NCBI RefSeq assembly: GCF_016865425.1
Contig: NZ_AP023355.1
Location: forward strand, 6,136,198 to 6,200,197
Direction of reading: 5' to 3'
From: Actinocatenispora thailandica
GTDB taxonomy: Bacteria; Actinomycetota; Actinomycetes; Mycobacteriales; Micromonosporaceae
Length of the DNA: 64,000 bases
How positions within the stretch are numbered: the stretch's first letter is position 1; every line of letters begins with the position of its first letter. A program made the position numbers and the translations under genes. The notes beneath the pieces are model-generated. The model ran no database searches. It was given only the letters and a program-made list of their open reading frames with translations, and was not told the origin of the DNA. This document shows, in pieces, positions 1 through 8,556 of this stretch.

Positions 1-706
1 CCGATGGCTGGTCGTAGCCGGCGGCCTTGGCCCGGTCCCACGGGGTGCTGCCGTTCGGCGCGGTGTGGTCGAAGTAGTTGTGCGCGGCCATGTCCGCGCT
101 GTGCCCGCGGGCGGCCTTCGCCAGCCGCGCGTCGTACCGCAGGGCGCCGCAGCCGGCCGACGACCGGGCCGCGTTGATCTCCGTCAACACCTGCTGCTCG
201 TACCGGCTGGCGAGGCTGGTGCCGGTCGACTCGGCGGACGAACCGGAGCCGGTCGAGTGCGACGCCGAGCCGCCACCGGAGTGCCTCGGCGTCGCGGACG
301 CCGAGGCGCGCTTCGACGGGCTGGCCGACGCGGAGGCCGAGGCGGACCGGGACCCGCTCGGCGACCCGGACGGGGTGGTACGGGCACCGCCACGGCTGGC
401 GCGGTCCGGCGCACCCCGGCCGTCGTTCACCCCCAGCGCGGTACCGACGACACCGTCCGGGTGCTGGTGCACCCAGTGCCAGCCGTACCCGCCGGCGGCC
501 GGCACGGCGATCGCGAGCGTGACCGCGACCAGTACCGCGATGCGGCGGCCGCGGTGCCGGCGGGTGCGGTGCCGGCCGGGACCGGGCGACGGGCTGCCCG
601 GCCGCGGCGCGCCGGCCTCGCCGGGTGGCGTCCAGCCGAAGTCGCGCAGGGTGCGGCGGATCTGCGGTGTCTCTTCGGATCGTGCCGATCGGCGTGCCCC
701 GCGCAT
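1..706 (-). CDS. membrane-anchored CAP/SCP-domain (YkwD-like) protein, C-terminus cut by window edge
   Basis: The reading frame enters from the left edge with no stop, so only about 235 residues are visible. The N-terminus (residues 1-55) is basic and cytoplasmic-looking. A single hydrophobic segment follows at about 56-73 (IAVLVAVTLAIAVPAAGG), then a Ser/Ala/Pro-rich linker, then from about residue 167 a CAP domain: the helix YEQQVLTEINAARS, the core HSADMAAHNYFDHT and APNGSTPWDRAKAAGY, typical of bacterial YkwD-like extracellular CAP proteins. The molecular function of bacterial CAP proteins is mostly unknown. The ATG at 704-706 was chosen; an in-frame GTG at 761-763 is an alternative but lies inside a perfect hairpin. 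Both plus-strand ORFs here are shadows. Confidence 0.8.
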   Translation of the reverse strand, partial: MRGARRSARSEETPQIRRTLRDFGWTPPGEAGAPRPGSPSPGPGRHRTRRHRGRRIAVLVAVTLAIAVPAAGGYGWHWVHQHPDGVVGTALGVNDGRGAPDRASRGGARTTPSGSPSGSRSASASASASPSKRASASATPRHSGGGSASHSTGSGSSAESTGTSLASRYEQQVLTEINAARSSAGCGALRYDARLAKAARGHSADMAAHNYFDHTAPNGSTPWDRAKAAGYDQPS

Positions 707-758
707 CGCGTCACCGTATCGGGCGACCCGGCGCAAGCGCAGCCCATAGGTGGCGTTG

Positions 759-782
759 ACCACCCGCCCGCCGGCGGGTGGT
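759..782. repeat. perfect 10-bp inverted repeat between divergent genes
   Basis: ACCACCCGCC (759-768), four-base loop, GGCGGGTGGT (773-782). It lies just upstream of the CAP gene start and about 190 bp before the C39-peptidase gene. There is no T-run, so it is not a classical terminator; it could be an operator or a 5'-UTR hairpin of the CAP gene. Confidence 0.6.
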
Positions 783-968
783 AAACGGTGATTCGACCGG
801 TTTCCTGCCGCTACGGGCCGGTCAGGCTGGGCTGTTCCCGGTGCGGCACTGGTCCGTACCGCTTTGCCGGTAACGAGAAATCTTCCATCCAACCGAAGCT
901 CTGGCGAAAGTTCTCGACCTGGAGAATAGTGACGGGCGTCGTGGAACCTTTGCGCATATGGAGCTGCA

Positions 969-2342
969 ATGACACGTTCCCTCTCGGTCAGCCGACGCAC
1001 CCTCCTCGGTGGCGCGGCCGCGGTCACCGGGGCACTGGCGGTGCCCGGTAGCGCCCTCGCCGCGCCGGGCCGCGGCAAACCCGCGACCGACGACGTCCCG
1101 ATCAACTACCACGGGTACACCAAGCTCGCCGACTGGTGGCGCGGCCACAACGACGGCACCGTGGTGTGGCCCGGCCGCAAGCCCGGCGTCGTGATCGCCC
1201 GTCCCGTCGGTACCACCAGCTACACCGACCCGCACACCAGCACCACCCGCGAGTACGAGTACGCGACGTGGACCTCGCCGGTGTACAAGCTCGACTTCGG
1301 CGCCACCGAGCTGGTCTCGTCGTGGAACGCCGACACCCCCGAAGGCACCTGGATCCAGGTCGAGATGCAGGGCAGCTACACCACGGGCAACAAGACGCCG
1401 TGGTACGTGATGGGCCGCTGGACGGCCGGCGACAGCGACGCCGACATCCGCCGCACCTCCCTGGACGGGCAGGGCGACGAGTGGTCCGGGGTGTACACCG
1501 ACACGTTCGCGGTCGACTCCGACGACGCCGCGAACGGCGTGCTGCTCACCGACTACCAGCTGCGACTCACCCTGTACCGGCCGAAGGGCAGCCACGCGAC
1601 CCCGCTGGTGTACCGGCTGGGCGCGTTCGCCTCCACCATCCCGGCGCGGTTCGACGTGCCGGTCTCCACGTACGGGCTGCGCGGCCACGTCGAGATCGAC
1701 GTCCCGACGTTCTCCCAGGACATCCACGCCGGCCAGTACCCGGAGTACGACAACGGCGGCGAGGCCTGGTGCAGCCCGACCTCGACCACCATGGTCCTGT
1801 ACCGCTGGGGCAAGCACCCGACCGCGCGGCAGCTGGCGTGGGTGGACCCGAGCTACGCCGACCCGCAGGTCGACTACTCGGCCCGGTACACCTACGACTA
1901 CCAGTACGAGGGCTGCGGCAACTGGCCGTTCAACGCCGCGTACGCCGCCACCTACGGCGGGCTGGACTGCATCGTCACCCAGATCCGCTCGCTGAACGAG
2001 GCGGAACGGCTCGTCGCGCACGGCATCCCGGTGGTCTGCTCGGTGTCGTTCTACGCCAGCGAGCTGGACGGCGCCGGCTACAACACCTCCGGCCACCTGC
2101 TGGTGATCGTCGGCTTCACCGCCGACGGCGACGTGATCGTCAACGACCCGGCGTCGGCCGACGACAGCAAGGTGCGGCACGTGTACGAGCGGCACCAGTT
2201 CGAGACCATCTGGCTGCGCACCAAGCGCCACCTGACCAGCGGCGGGACCGGCAGCGGCTCCGGCGGCGTCGCCTACCTGTACAAGGCGTCGCACCTGCCC
2301 TGGCCGCAGGTCACCGACCGCCGCAACCCCAACTGGGGCTGA
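969..2342 (+). CDS. Tat-exported C39-like (papain-fold) peptidase
   Basis: 457 residues. The N-terminus SVSRRTLLGGAAAV followed by an Ala-rich stretch ending near GSALAAPG is a twin-arginine signal peptide, so the protein is secreted folded. The C-terminal half is a Peptidase_C39_2-type papain fold: catalytic Cys in GGEAWCSPTST (about C268), His in SGHLLVIVGF (about H376) and Asp in VNDPAS (about D393). The middle part is Trp/Tyr-rich and beta-like, with no family I recognise. The ATG at 969 has GGAG 7-10 nt upstream. A strong hairpin follows the stop, so it is probably monocistronic. The family contains secreted cysteine peptidases of unknown substrate; the specific role here is not known. 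Confidence 0.85.
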   Translation: MTRSLSVSRRTLLGGAAAVTGALAVPGSALAAPGRGKPATDDVPINYHGYTKLADWWRGHNDGTVVWPGRKPGVVIARPVGTTSYTDPHTSTTREYEYATWTSPVYKLDFGATELVSSWNADTPEGTWIQVEMQGSYTTGNKTPWYVMGRWTAGDSDADIRRTSLDGQGDEWSGVYTDTFAVDSDDAANGVLLTDYQLRLTLYRPKGSHATPLVYRLGAFASTIPARFDVPVSTYGLRGHVEIDVPTFSQDIHAGQYPEYDNGGEAWCSPTSTTMVLYRWGKHPTARQLAWVDPSYADPQVDYSARYTYDYQYEGCGNWPFNAAYAATYGGLDCIVTQIRSLNEAERLVAHGIPVVCSVSFYASELDGAGYNTSGHLLVIVGFTADGDVIVNDPASADDSKVRHVYERHQFETIWLRTKRHLTSGGTGSGSGGVAYLYKASHLPWPQVTDRRNPNWG

Positions 2343-2350
2343 TCGGCAGC

Positions 2351-2396
2351 CGGGGCGGCTCGCGGCGTCCGGGCCGGGACGCCGCGAGCGGCCCCG
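2351..2396 (+). terminator. long GC-rich hairpin after the C39 peptidase gene
   Basis: CGGGGC/GCCCCG outer arms (2351-2356, 2391-2396) and inner arms GCTCGCGGCGTCC/GGACGCCGCGAGC (2358-2370, 2377-2389), with one mismatch pair between and a 6-nt loop. It lies 8 nt after the stop, between convergent genes, and could serve both strands. There is no U-tract, as is usual in actinomycetes. Confidence 0.75.
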
Positions 2397-2474
2397 GCGT
2401 CCCGGGCGCTCGTCCGGGCGCCCCTCGACCCGCCGGCGTCGCGTTCCCCCACGCGGCGACCGGCGGGCCGATCG

Positions 2475-2732
2475 CTACTTGGCGTTGTCGTCCTCACCGG
2501 AGAGCGCGGCCCGCAGCCGCTGCTTCTCCTCCTTGCGCCGCCGCACCGAGCCGTCGATCCGCTCGGCCATCTGCTCCCGCCACCTGCGCAGCACGAAGTA
2601 GGACAGCGGCATCGACACCACCAGGGCGATCATCAGCGTGACGAACAGGTTGAGCCCGAACGGATACACCGCGGCACCGATGACGACGAACAACCCGATC
2701 CGCCCGAGCGTGTACTTCACCGCAGGGCTCAC
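2475..2732 (-). CDS. DUF4229 family small membrane protein
   Basis: 85 residues: short N-terminus, two hydrophobic segments (about 8-25 and 28-48), then a basic amphipathic tail (RRWREQMAERIDGSVRRRKEEKQR) that should lie in the cytoplasm. This layout and length match the actinobacterial DUF4229 family, whose function is unknown. It sits 21 nt downstream of another small membrane protein on the same strand, so the two are probably co-transcribed. It ends facing the C39 peptidase terminator. Confidence 0.75.
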   Translation of the reverse strand: MSPAVKYTLGRIGLFVVIGAAVYPFGLNLFVTLMIALVVSMPLSYFVLRRWREQMAERIDGSVRRRKEEKQRLRAALSGEDDNAK

Positions 2733-2753
2733 CGTCGTGTCTCCTCACTCGCC

Positions 2754-3170
2754 TCACTCAACGAAGCGGATCCCGTAGAACCAGACCGGCGCGTACACCA
2801 GCACGCCGACCGCGGCGCCGACCGAGCCGGTCACCAGCGCCGGCAGCCCGGACGCCAGGTAGGCCAGCCCGTACCCGGCGGCGCCACCGACGAGCACCGC
2901 GAGCAGCAGCGCGATCAGCATGATGCCGAGCCGCGAGCGCACCCCGCGCCAGGCCCGGAAGTCCTCGACGTAGAGCCAGAGCGCGAGGATCGCGATCAAC
3001 CAGCCGCGGGACGAACCCACCTCGCCCACCCCGACCAGCGAGCTGAGCACGTCGATCACGGTCAGCGCCAGGAACGCCACCACCAGCCAGACCACCGCGG
3101 CGGCGATCAGGTCGCCGAACCGCGCCACCCGGCCGTCCGGATCACGGCGCGGAAACCTCGCGCGCTCCAT
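2754..3170 (-). CDS. hypothetical four-helix integral membrane protein
   Basis: 138 residues from ATG 3170, which has GAGGGCAGGGG upstream; an earlier in-frame ATG at 3227 lacks a ribosome-binding site and would add a non-conserved-looking stretch. About four transmembrane helices are visible (LIAAAVVWLVVAFLALTVI, WLIAILALWLYV, GIMLIALLLAVLVGG and a C-terminal pair ending in VLVYAPVWFYGIRFVE). I do not recognise a family. It is the upstream partner of the DUF4229 gene. Confidence 0.7.
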   Translation of the reverse strand: MERARFPRRDPDGRVARFGDLIAAAVVWLVVAFLALTVIDVLSSLVGVGEVGSSRGWLIAILALWLYVEDFRAWRGVRSRLGIMLIALLLAVLVGGAAGYGLAYLASGLPALVTGSVGAAVGVLVYAPVWFYGIRFVE

Positions 3171-3273
3171 CGCACCCCTGCCCTCACCGACACCTCGTTC
3201 ACCGAGAGTACGCGGGGCGCCCGGCACCGCCGCCCGCCGCCGGGGTGTCGTACCGCTCGGGCATCATCGCGGC

Positions 3274-4107
3274 GTGATCGAAGCGACCGAGTACCTGGCG
3301 CGGATCGGGCACGCCGGCCCGGTGCGGCCCGATTCCGGCACTCTCGCCGCGCTGCACCGCGCGCACCTCGCCACCGTGCCGTACGAGAACCTCGGCATCC
3401 AGCTGGGCCGGGTGCCGGCGCTGACCCGCGACGCGCTCTACCGGCGGATCGTCGGCGAGCGCCGCGGCGGTTTCTGTTTCGAGCTGAACGGAGCGTTCGG
3501 CCTGCTGCTGACCGAGCTGGGGTTCCCGGTGCGGTTCGTGTCCGCCGCGGTCAACCGGCTCCGGGACGGCGAGTCCGCCTGGGGCAACCACCTCGCGCTG
3601 CTGGTCGGCACCGAGCGCGGGCCGATGCTCGCCGACGTCGGGTTCGGTGACGGGTTCCTGGCGCCGCTGCCGCTCGCGATCGGCAGCCACCGGCAGCCGC
3701 CGTTCGAGTTCCAGCTGCGCCGTGACCTGGCCGGGGTCTGGCACCTGGTGCACCACCAGGCCGGGGCCGCGCCGGGCTTCGAGTTCCGTACCGACGCGCT
3801 GGAGCTGGCCGAGTTCGCGCCGCGCTGCACCGCGCTCGCCACCGACCCGGCCTCGCCGTACCTGCGGACGCTGCTCGTGCAGCAGCCGCGGGCCGACCAC
3901 TCGCTGAGCCTGCGGGCCCGGTCGCTGACCCGCTCCGCGCTGGCCGGCCGGGAGACCCGCGAGCTGACCGAGATCGACGAGTTCGCGGCGGTGCTGGTCG
4001 ACGAGTTCGGCCTCCCCGCGCTGCCGCCGGACGAGCTGGCCGCGCTGTGGCGCCGCGCCGGCGCCCAGCAGACCGCCTGGCACGCCGCCCAACCAGCGCG
4101 ACGGTGA
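3274..4107 (+). CDS. nat: arylamine N-acetyltransferase
   Basis: 277 residues from GTG 3274, the usual NAT length. The Cys-His-Asp triad is visible: Cys68 in RGGFCFELN, His in WGNHLALLV, Asp in LADVGFGDG. The start VPYENLGIQLG is the conserved substrate-pocket motif. The enzyme transfers acetyl (or other acyl) groups from CoA to arylamines and hydrazines. In actinomycetes relatives also serve sterol catabolism (mycobacteria) or amide formation in secondary metabolism; nothing nearby supports either. The gene is divergent from the membrane-protein pair with little spacing, and a small hairpin overlaps its stop codon (4106-4124). Confidence 0.93.
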   Translation: MIEATEYLARIGHAGPVRPDSGTLAALHRAHLATVPYENLGIQLGRVPALTRDALYRRIVGERRGGFCFELNGAFGLLLTELGFPVRFVSAAVNRLRDGESAWGNHLALLVGTERGPMLADVGFGDGFLAPLPLAIGSHRQPPFEFQLRRDLAGVWHLVHHQAGAAPGFEFRTDALELAEFAPRCTALATDPASPYLRTLLVQQPRADHSLSLRARSLTRSALAGRETRELTEIDEFAAVLVDEFGLPALPPDELAALWRRAGAQQTAWHAAQPARR

Positions 4108-4124
4108 CCGCCGGTGCGGCGGTC
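4106..4124 (+). terminator. small hairpin at the nat stop codon
   Basis: GACCGCC (4106-4112), 5-nt loop, GGCGGTC (4118-4124). Modest stem; possible terminator. Nothing else is recognisable in the 212-bp gap before the amidase gene apart from its ribosome-binding site GGAAGGGA. Confidence 0.4.
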
Positions 4125-4319
4125 GGGCAGGGACGCCGAGCCAGCGCCCAACCGGCCATAGCCGCACATTACGAACAACCGGCAACGGGGACTCGGCGTC
4201 CACAGATCACGATTCGGGGCTCGGTGTGCAGGTGGGGGTCACCGGCACCGCGTTTGTCAATATCCTCCGATGTCGGCACCACTTCCCGCATATCTCTGCC
4301 ATAGCCGGAAGGGACCCCC

Positions 4320-5498
4320 ATGACCCCACCCCAGCACGGGATCAGCCGCCGCACCGTCGTCCGTACCGGTGTCGGCGGCGCAGCCGTCGCCGGCGCCGCC
4401 GGCCTCGGGCTGCTCGCCGGCGCCGACGCGGCGCTCGCCGACTCCGGCGCCACCGCGGCGGACGCCGCCGCACCCGCCACGAAGATCCCGTGGATCATCG
4501 ACTGCGCCGGCTGGAACGCCCGGTTCGTCCCGGACAGCGACCTGACCATCCGGTACGGCACCACCCGCAAGATCGTGGTGCACCACATGGCGTTCCCGAA
4601 CGTCACCGACTACTCCGAGGAGCACGCCAAGCAACTGGCGCGCGACTGCCAGGACCTGCACATGGACCACAACGGCTGGGCCGACACCGGCCAGCACTTC
4701 ACGGTCAGCCGCGGCGGGTACGTCCTGGAGGGCCGGCACGAGTCGCTGCCGTCCCTGGAACTGGGCACCCAGCAGGTGCAGGGCGCGCACTGCATCGGCG
4801 AGAACACCCAGTCGATCGGCATCGAGAACGAGGGCACCTACGTCACCGAGACCCCGACGGTGCCGCAGTTCACCGCGCTGGTCCGGCTCTGCACCACCAT
4901 CTGCCAGCAGTACGGGATCCACGCCTGGAACATCTTCGGCCACTGGGACTGGAACAACACCGACTGCCCCGGCATCGCGTTCTACCGCGAGTTCCCGACG
5001 CTGCGCCGCGAGGTGGCGGCGGCGTGCGGCGAGCGGCTGGCCGACGTACCGGCCCGCACCTGGCCGGACATCTTCACCTCGTCCGCCGGCTCCACCGTCA
5101 CCACCCTGCAGTACCTGCTGGTCGCGAACGGGTACGACACCGTGACGCCGAACGCCGCGTTCGACGCCGCCACCAAGGCCGCGGTGCAGGACTTCCAGGC
5201 CAAGCACGGTTTCGAGGTGGCCAGCGACGGCACCGTCACGCAGCCGACCTGGGAGGCGCTCGCGCCGCGGCTGCTGCCGCACGCCAGCGGCGACGCGGTG
5301 AAGGCGGCGCAGAGCATCCTCGCGCACAAGGGCTACGACGTGACCGTCGACGGCAACTACGACGGCGCCACCCGCCAGGCGGTACGCCAGATGCAGCGGC
5401 TGCACGGCCTGCCCCCGAACGGGCTCGCCGACACCACCACCTGGTGCGCGATCCTCGGGGGCATCGTTCGCCAGGAGTTCGCCAACCTGCACCACTGA
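4320..5498 (+). CDS. Tat-exported N-acetylmuramoyl-L-alanine amidase with two C-terminal peptidoglycan-binding domains
   Basis: 392 residues. A twin-arginine signal (ISRRTVVRTGVGGAAVAG, cleavage near residue 41) is followed by an Amidase_2/PGRP fold at about 60-245: zinc ligands in IVVHHMAF, FGHWDWNN and DCPG, plus the HFTVSRGGYVLEGRH and SIGIENEGTY strands. Two PG_binding_1 repeats follow at about 265-320 (LQYLLVANGYDTVTPNAAFD) and 325-385 (AQSILAHKGYDVTVDGNYD). It should cleave the MurNAc-L-Ala bond in the cell wall and bind glycan through the tail, giving a role in growth, division or competition. It has a good ribosome-binding site and stands alone, ending in a double hairpin region. Confidence 0.92.
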   Translation: MTPPQHGISRRTVVRTGVGGAAVAGAAGLGLLAGADAALADSGATAADAAAPATKIPWIIDCAGWNARFVPDSDLTIRYGTTRKIVVHHMAFPNVTDYSEEHAKQLARDCQDLHMDHNGWADTGQHFTVSRGGYVLEGRHESLPSLELGTQQVQGAHCIGENTQSIGIENEGTYVTETPTVPQFTALVRLCTTICQQYGIHAWNIFGHWDWNNTDCPGIAFYREFPTLRREVAAACGERLADVPARTWPDIFTSSAGSTVTTLQYLLVANGYDTVTPNAAFDAATKAAVQDFQAKHGFEVASDGTVTQPTWEALAPRLLPHASGDAVKAAQSILAHKGYDVTVDGNYDGATRQAVRQMQRLHGLPPNGLADTTTWCAILGGIVRQEFANLHH

Positions 5499-5846
5499 TC
5501 GGCGTTTGCCGATCGGGGGGGCGGTGCGGCGCGCTTCGCCTGGATGGTGTTCGTGCCGGCGGTGTAAAGCCCACCTCTGTCCGCCGTCTTCACCCCGCGT
5601 GGGGGAACGTGGGGAGGGGCTTCGCCCCTCCCCACACCCCTCCCCGTCAAGGGGGCAGTCGCCCCCTTGACGATCCCCCGCCGGGGAAGCGGTGGCGAGA
5701 TCCTGACGCCGCCGGGCCCGCTTCGGACGACGGGGATTGTGGGCGGGCGGGATGCCGCCGGGCCCGCCTCGGAGCGTCGGGGATCGGATCCGGACGCTGC
5801 CTGGCCGTTTCGGGAGGGCGGGGCGGCGGGGTGTGCGGGGCGTGGA
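5499..5846. other. 348-bp intergenic space between convergent genes
   Basis: No gene is supported. The first half holds two strong hairpins (listed separately). The second half repeats GCCGGGCCCGC-type words several times (about 5710-5770) but has no clear periodicity. Confidence 0.6.
5609..5671. terminator. tandem double hairpin between convergent genes
   Basis: Hairpin 1: GTGGGGAGGGGC (5609-5620), TTC, GCCCCTCCCCAC (5624-5635), a 12-bp perfect stem. Hairpin 2: GTCAAGGGGGC (5646-5656), AGTC, GCCCCCTTGAC (5661-5671), an 11-bp perfect stem. Together they can terminate transcription from both sides. Confidence 0.75.
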
Positions 5847-6482
5847 TCAGGTGAAGACGGACTGGGGTTCGGCGCGGCGGTCCGCGGCGGGGGTGGCCGG
5901 GCCGTAGTCACGGACCGTGCCGAAGTCGGCGTCCCGGTGCACCGGGGTGCCGCCGGCGTCCCAGATCAGCTCGGCGACGTGCTGCGGGTCGAACCCGTCG
6001 GCCGGTACCAGCAGGTCGGCGACGCCGAAGTCGAGCAGCAGCTGCGCGGTCGACTCCGGGTGGCTGGCCAGGTCGCAGCCGATGGTGACGGCCTCGTCGA
6101 ACAGCAGCCGGCACACCGCGAACAGCTTGAGCATCTCCGCCGGTGACACCTCGTGGCCGTCCGGCCCGGCCGCCGCGCGTACCGGCGCGAACACCCGGGT
6201 CGGCTGGTCGCGCAGCGCGAGCAGTTCGGTGACCCGGTCGGCGGCCGGCTGGCCCGGGGTGTACTGCCAGGTCAGCACCTGCGGCGTGGCGGCCGGGTCG
6301 GCGACCGGCAGGTAGCTGGTGACCGCGCCGGCGGCGGCGACCCGGCGGGCGTGCGCGAGGCCGCCGAGCCAGGCCAGGTCGTCGCTGCCGAACAGGGCGA
6401 CGGCGTCGTCGGCGGTCAGCCGGGAACCGGCGGCCAGCCTGGCCTCGATGTCGGCGCGTACCGACAGTTCTGGTGCCGCCAT
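5847..6482 (-). CDS. MqnE/MqnC-like protein lacking the radical-SAM core
   Basis: 211 residues from ATG 6482 (GGGAGAGGAG upstream; the longer reading from 6521 adds only the leader). The N-terminal 60 residues (RLTADDAVALFGSDDLAWLGGLAHARR) look like the N-terminus of futalosine-pathway radical-SAM enzymes (aminofutalosine synthase MqnE, MqnC). The C-terminal half (SPAEMLKLFAVCRLLFD and AQLLLDFGVADLLVP) looks like their C-terminal part. The CxxxCxxC cluster-binding core expected between them is absent, and only two Cys occur in the whole protein. Length is about half of MqnE. It is therefore probably a pseudoenzyme or a repurposed scaffold. No other menaquinone gene lies in the window. Similarity was judged by eye. 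Confidence 0.6.
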   Translation of the reverse strand: MAAPELSVRADIEARLAAGSRLTADDAVALFGSDDLAWLGGLAHARRVAAAGAVTSYLPVADPAATPQVLTWQYTPGQPAADRVTELLALRDQPTRVFAPVRAAAGPDGHEVSPAEMLKLFAVCRLLFDEAVTIGCDLASHPESTAQLLLDFGVADLLVPADGFDPQHVAELIWDAGGTPVHRDADFGTVRDYGPATPAADRRAEPQSVFT

Positions 6483-6755
6483 GGCGCAACTCCTCTCCCC
6501 GCCACCGACCTGCGCCGGCACCGTCTGCGACTCGTCCCGTCGAGCCTACGAGCCCGGCTTCGCCGGGTCCGGCACCGCCCCTGTTCCCAGGCTTTTGTGA
6601 CCGGCGATCGGTAGAAGGTTCGCGGCGTGTGCCGTACCGTGGTGACCGCCTTGGCGAGGTTCATCAGGGTCTGCGGCCAATGCCGGCGACGGCGGTCGCG
6701 GCGCGCAACTTGGCCGCGGCGATCGGGCCCGGCGACGGTGATGCGGGATGGTGAG

Positions 6756-8288
6756 ATGCGGAAAGCGGCACGGCGGACAGACCGCAGGATGCGACGTCGA
6801 CCGTGGTTGGCGGCCGCCGGCCTGGCCGCGGTCATCCTCGTCGCCGGCGGCGCCGCGGCCTCGGCCGGCGGCGCCCCCGCCACCGCCGCACCGAACGCGA
6901 CCGGCGCCTCCGCCGTCGACGGCCAGGGCAGCGGCGCACCGGCCGCACCGCCGGACGCCGGCGCCAGCCCGCAGACCGGCGGCCCGGTGGTTCCACCGAG
7001 CACCGGCAGTACGCCCGGCAGCACCGACCTGCCCGCCGCCGGTACCGATCCGACCGGGCCGTTGAGCAGCCGGATCGCCACCCAGACCGTCAAGGTGCAG
7101 ACGCTCGCCGAGCAGGCCAAGCAGGCGCAGGACCAGATCGACACCACCAAGTCGAACGTGGACGCCGCGAAGCGCAACCTCGACCTGGCCAAGCAGGAGA
7201 TGCACTACTTCCAGAACCGGGCCGGCGACAACGGCGGCAAGGCGTACCGCAGCGCGGCGAAGATCCCGCGCCGGCTGGACCCGTCCGCCCGGGAGTACCG
7301 CCAGCTCGCGAAGCTCGCGCCGTGGCTCGCCGAGCCCGGCACCGTGCAGGGCAGCTCGGCCGGCGCCTCCTACCAGCAGGCCAAGAAGCTGTACGCGGCG
7401 GCGGACTCCGCCTACCAGAAGGCGCTGAAGGACCAGCGCACGGCGCAAGACCACTACGCCTCGCTGCGCAAGCAGCTCAAGCAGGCCCAGTCCGACCTGA
7501 AGAAGCTGCAGGACCAGAACAAGACCTCGGTGTCGGCCCTGCAGCAACAGCAACAGCAGGCCACCCGGCAGTACCTCGGCACGGTCGGTGGCGCGGTCGA
7601 CGGCATGCAGGCGAACCCGAAGGCGCTCGCCGCGGTGAAGTTCGCGCTGCGCCAGCTCGGCAAGCCGTACGTGTGGGGTGCCGAGGGGCCGAACGCGTAC
7701 GACTGCTCCGGCCTGGTGCTCGACTCGTACCAGCATGCCGGGGTGGCACTGCCGCGCATCGCCGACCAGCAGTACCGCGCGACCGCCGGCTCACCGGTGC
7801 CGCTGTCCAAGCTGCTGCCCGGCGACCTCATCTTCTACGGCACCACGCCCGGGGTCTCCACCTCGATCTACCACGTCGCGATGTACGTCGGGCACGGCAA
7901 GGTCGTGCAGGCGCCGACGTTCGGTATCCCGGTGCAGGTGGTGCCGCTGTCGCTGGGCGGGTTCTACGGCGCCACCCGGGTGGTGCCGGCGGTGAGGAAG
8001 AAGCCGACGAAGCCCACGCCGCCGACGTCGCCCAGCCCGTCACCGTCCGGCACCTCACCGAGCCCGTCGCCGTCCGGCACCTCGCCGAGCCCGTCGCCGT
8101 CCGCTTCCGGCGGGACCACCCCGGGCGGCCCGTCGACCTCGCCGAGCACGTCACCGTCCACCTCGCCGTCCGGTTCGTCGCCGAGTTGCTCGGCGAGCCC
8201 GTCGCCGTCCGACTCCGCGTCGCCGAGCCCGAGCCCGTCGGCGTCGGCCAGCCCGTCGGGGTCGGCGAGCCCGTCGCCGACCTGCTGA
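6756..8288 (+). CDS. secreted NlpC/P60 peptidoglycan endopeptidase with coiled coil and Pro/Ser-rich tail
   Basis: 510 residues from ATG 6756 (GGGATGGTGAG upstream; ATG 6741 also possible). After a basic N-terminus comes a hydrophobic signal/anchor (AAGLAAVILVAGGAAASAGG), a Pro/Thr/Gly linker, and a long Lys/Gln/Ala-rich coiled coil (about 110-290). The NlpC/P60 domain follows at about 295-410: Cys about 317 in AYDCSGLVLDSY, His about 373 in IYHVAMYVGHGK. The last 90 residues are PSPSPSGTS repeats ending in Cys. By family it should cut D-Glu/diaminopimelate-type bonds in peptidoglycan, with the coiled coil controlling access (RipA/CwlO-like layout). It is divergent from the MqnE-like gene across 273 bp in which I recognise no riboswitch. 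Confidence 0.87.
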   Translation: MRKAARRTDRRMRRRPWLAAAGLAAVILVAGGAAASAGGAPATAAPNATGASAVDGQGSGAPAAPPDAGASPQTGGPVVPPSTGSTPGSTDLPAAGTDPTGPLSSRIATQTVKVQTLAEQAKQAQDQIDTTKSNVDAAKRNLDLAKQEMHYFQNRAGDNGGKAYRSAAKIPRRLDPSAREYRQLAKLAPWLAEPGTVQGSSAGASYQQAKKLYAAADSAYQKALKDQRTAQDHYASLRKQLKQAQSDLKKLQDQNKTSVSALQQQQQQATRQYLGTVGGAVDGMQANPKALAAVKFALRQLGKPYVWGAEGPNAYDCSGLVLDSYQHAGVALPRIADQQYRATAGSPVPLSKLLPGDLIFYGTTPGVSTSIYHVAMYVGHGKVVQAPTFGIPVQVVPLSLGGFYGATRVVPAVRKKPTKPTPPTSPSPSPSGTSPSPSPSGTSPSPSPSASGGTTPGGPSTSPSTSPSTSPSGSSPSCSASPSPSDSASPSPSPSASASPSGSASPSPTC

Positions 8289-8556
8289 ATCAGCCACTGT
8301 CGAACGAGCTGGACACTGCATGCCGGTACCCCGCCGGTACGGTCCGTGGCGTCGACTCCAGTGGGTCTCATGATGTGGGCAAACCAAGTGATCCCTGTCA
8401 AATGAACGCCGCCGATGCCTCGTAGGCTCACGTGGCCGGGTCGATCCTGACCGGGCAGCGTGACGTTCCCTTCGATGGCCCATGCGCAGCGTGGGCCTGA
8501 TCGCGGCGATATGGCACCGTGAACGGAGCGTTTGCCGGAAGCCTTGGGAGGGCTCG

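Noticed and set aside
65-784. Two long plus-strand ORFs over the left edge
   Set aside because: They are shadows of the minus-strand CAP-domain gene, which has a recognisable membrane helix and CAP motifs. The plus-strand products are Arg/Pro/Gly-rich with no family features.
822-2294. 490-residue minus-strand ORF over the C39 peptidase
   Set aside because: High-GC shadow: Val/Arg/Gly-rich, no domain, fully contained in a well-supported gene.
6483-6755. Possible ydaO/c-di-AMP riboswitch before the NlpC/P60 gene
   Set aside because: Checked because disA is in the window and this class often controls wall hydrolases, but none of the conserved riboswitch core motifs was recognisable.
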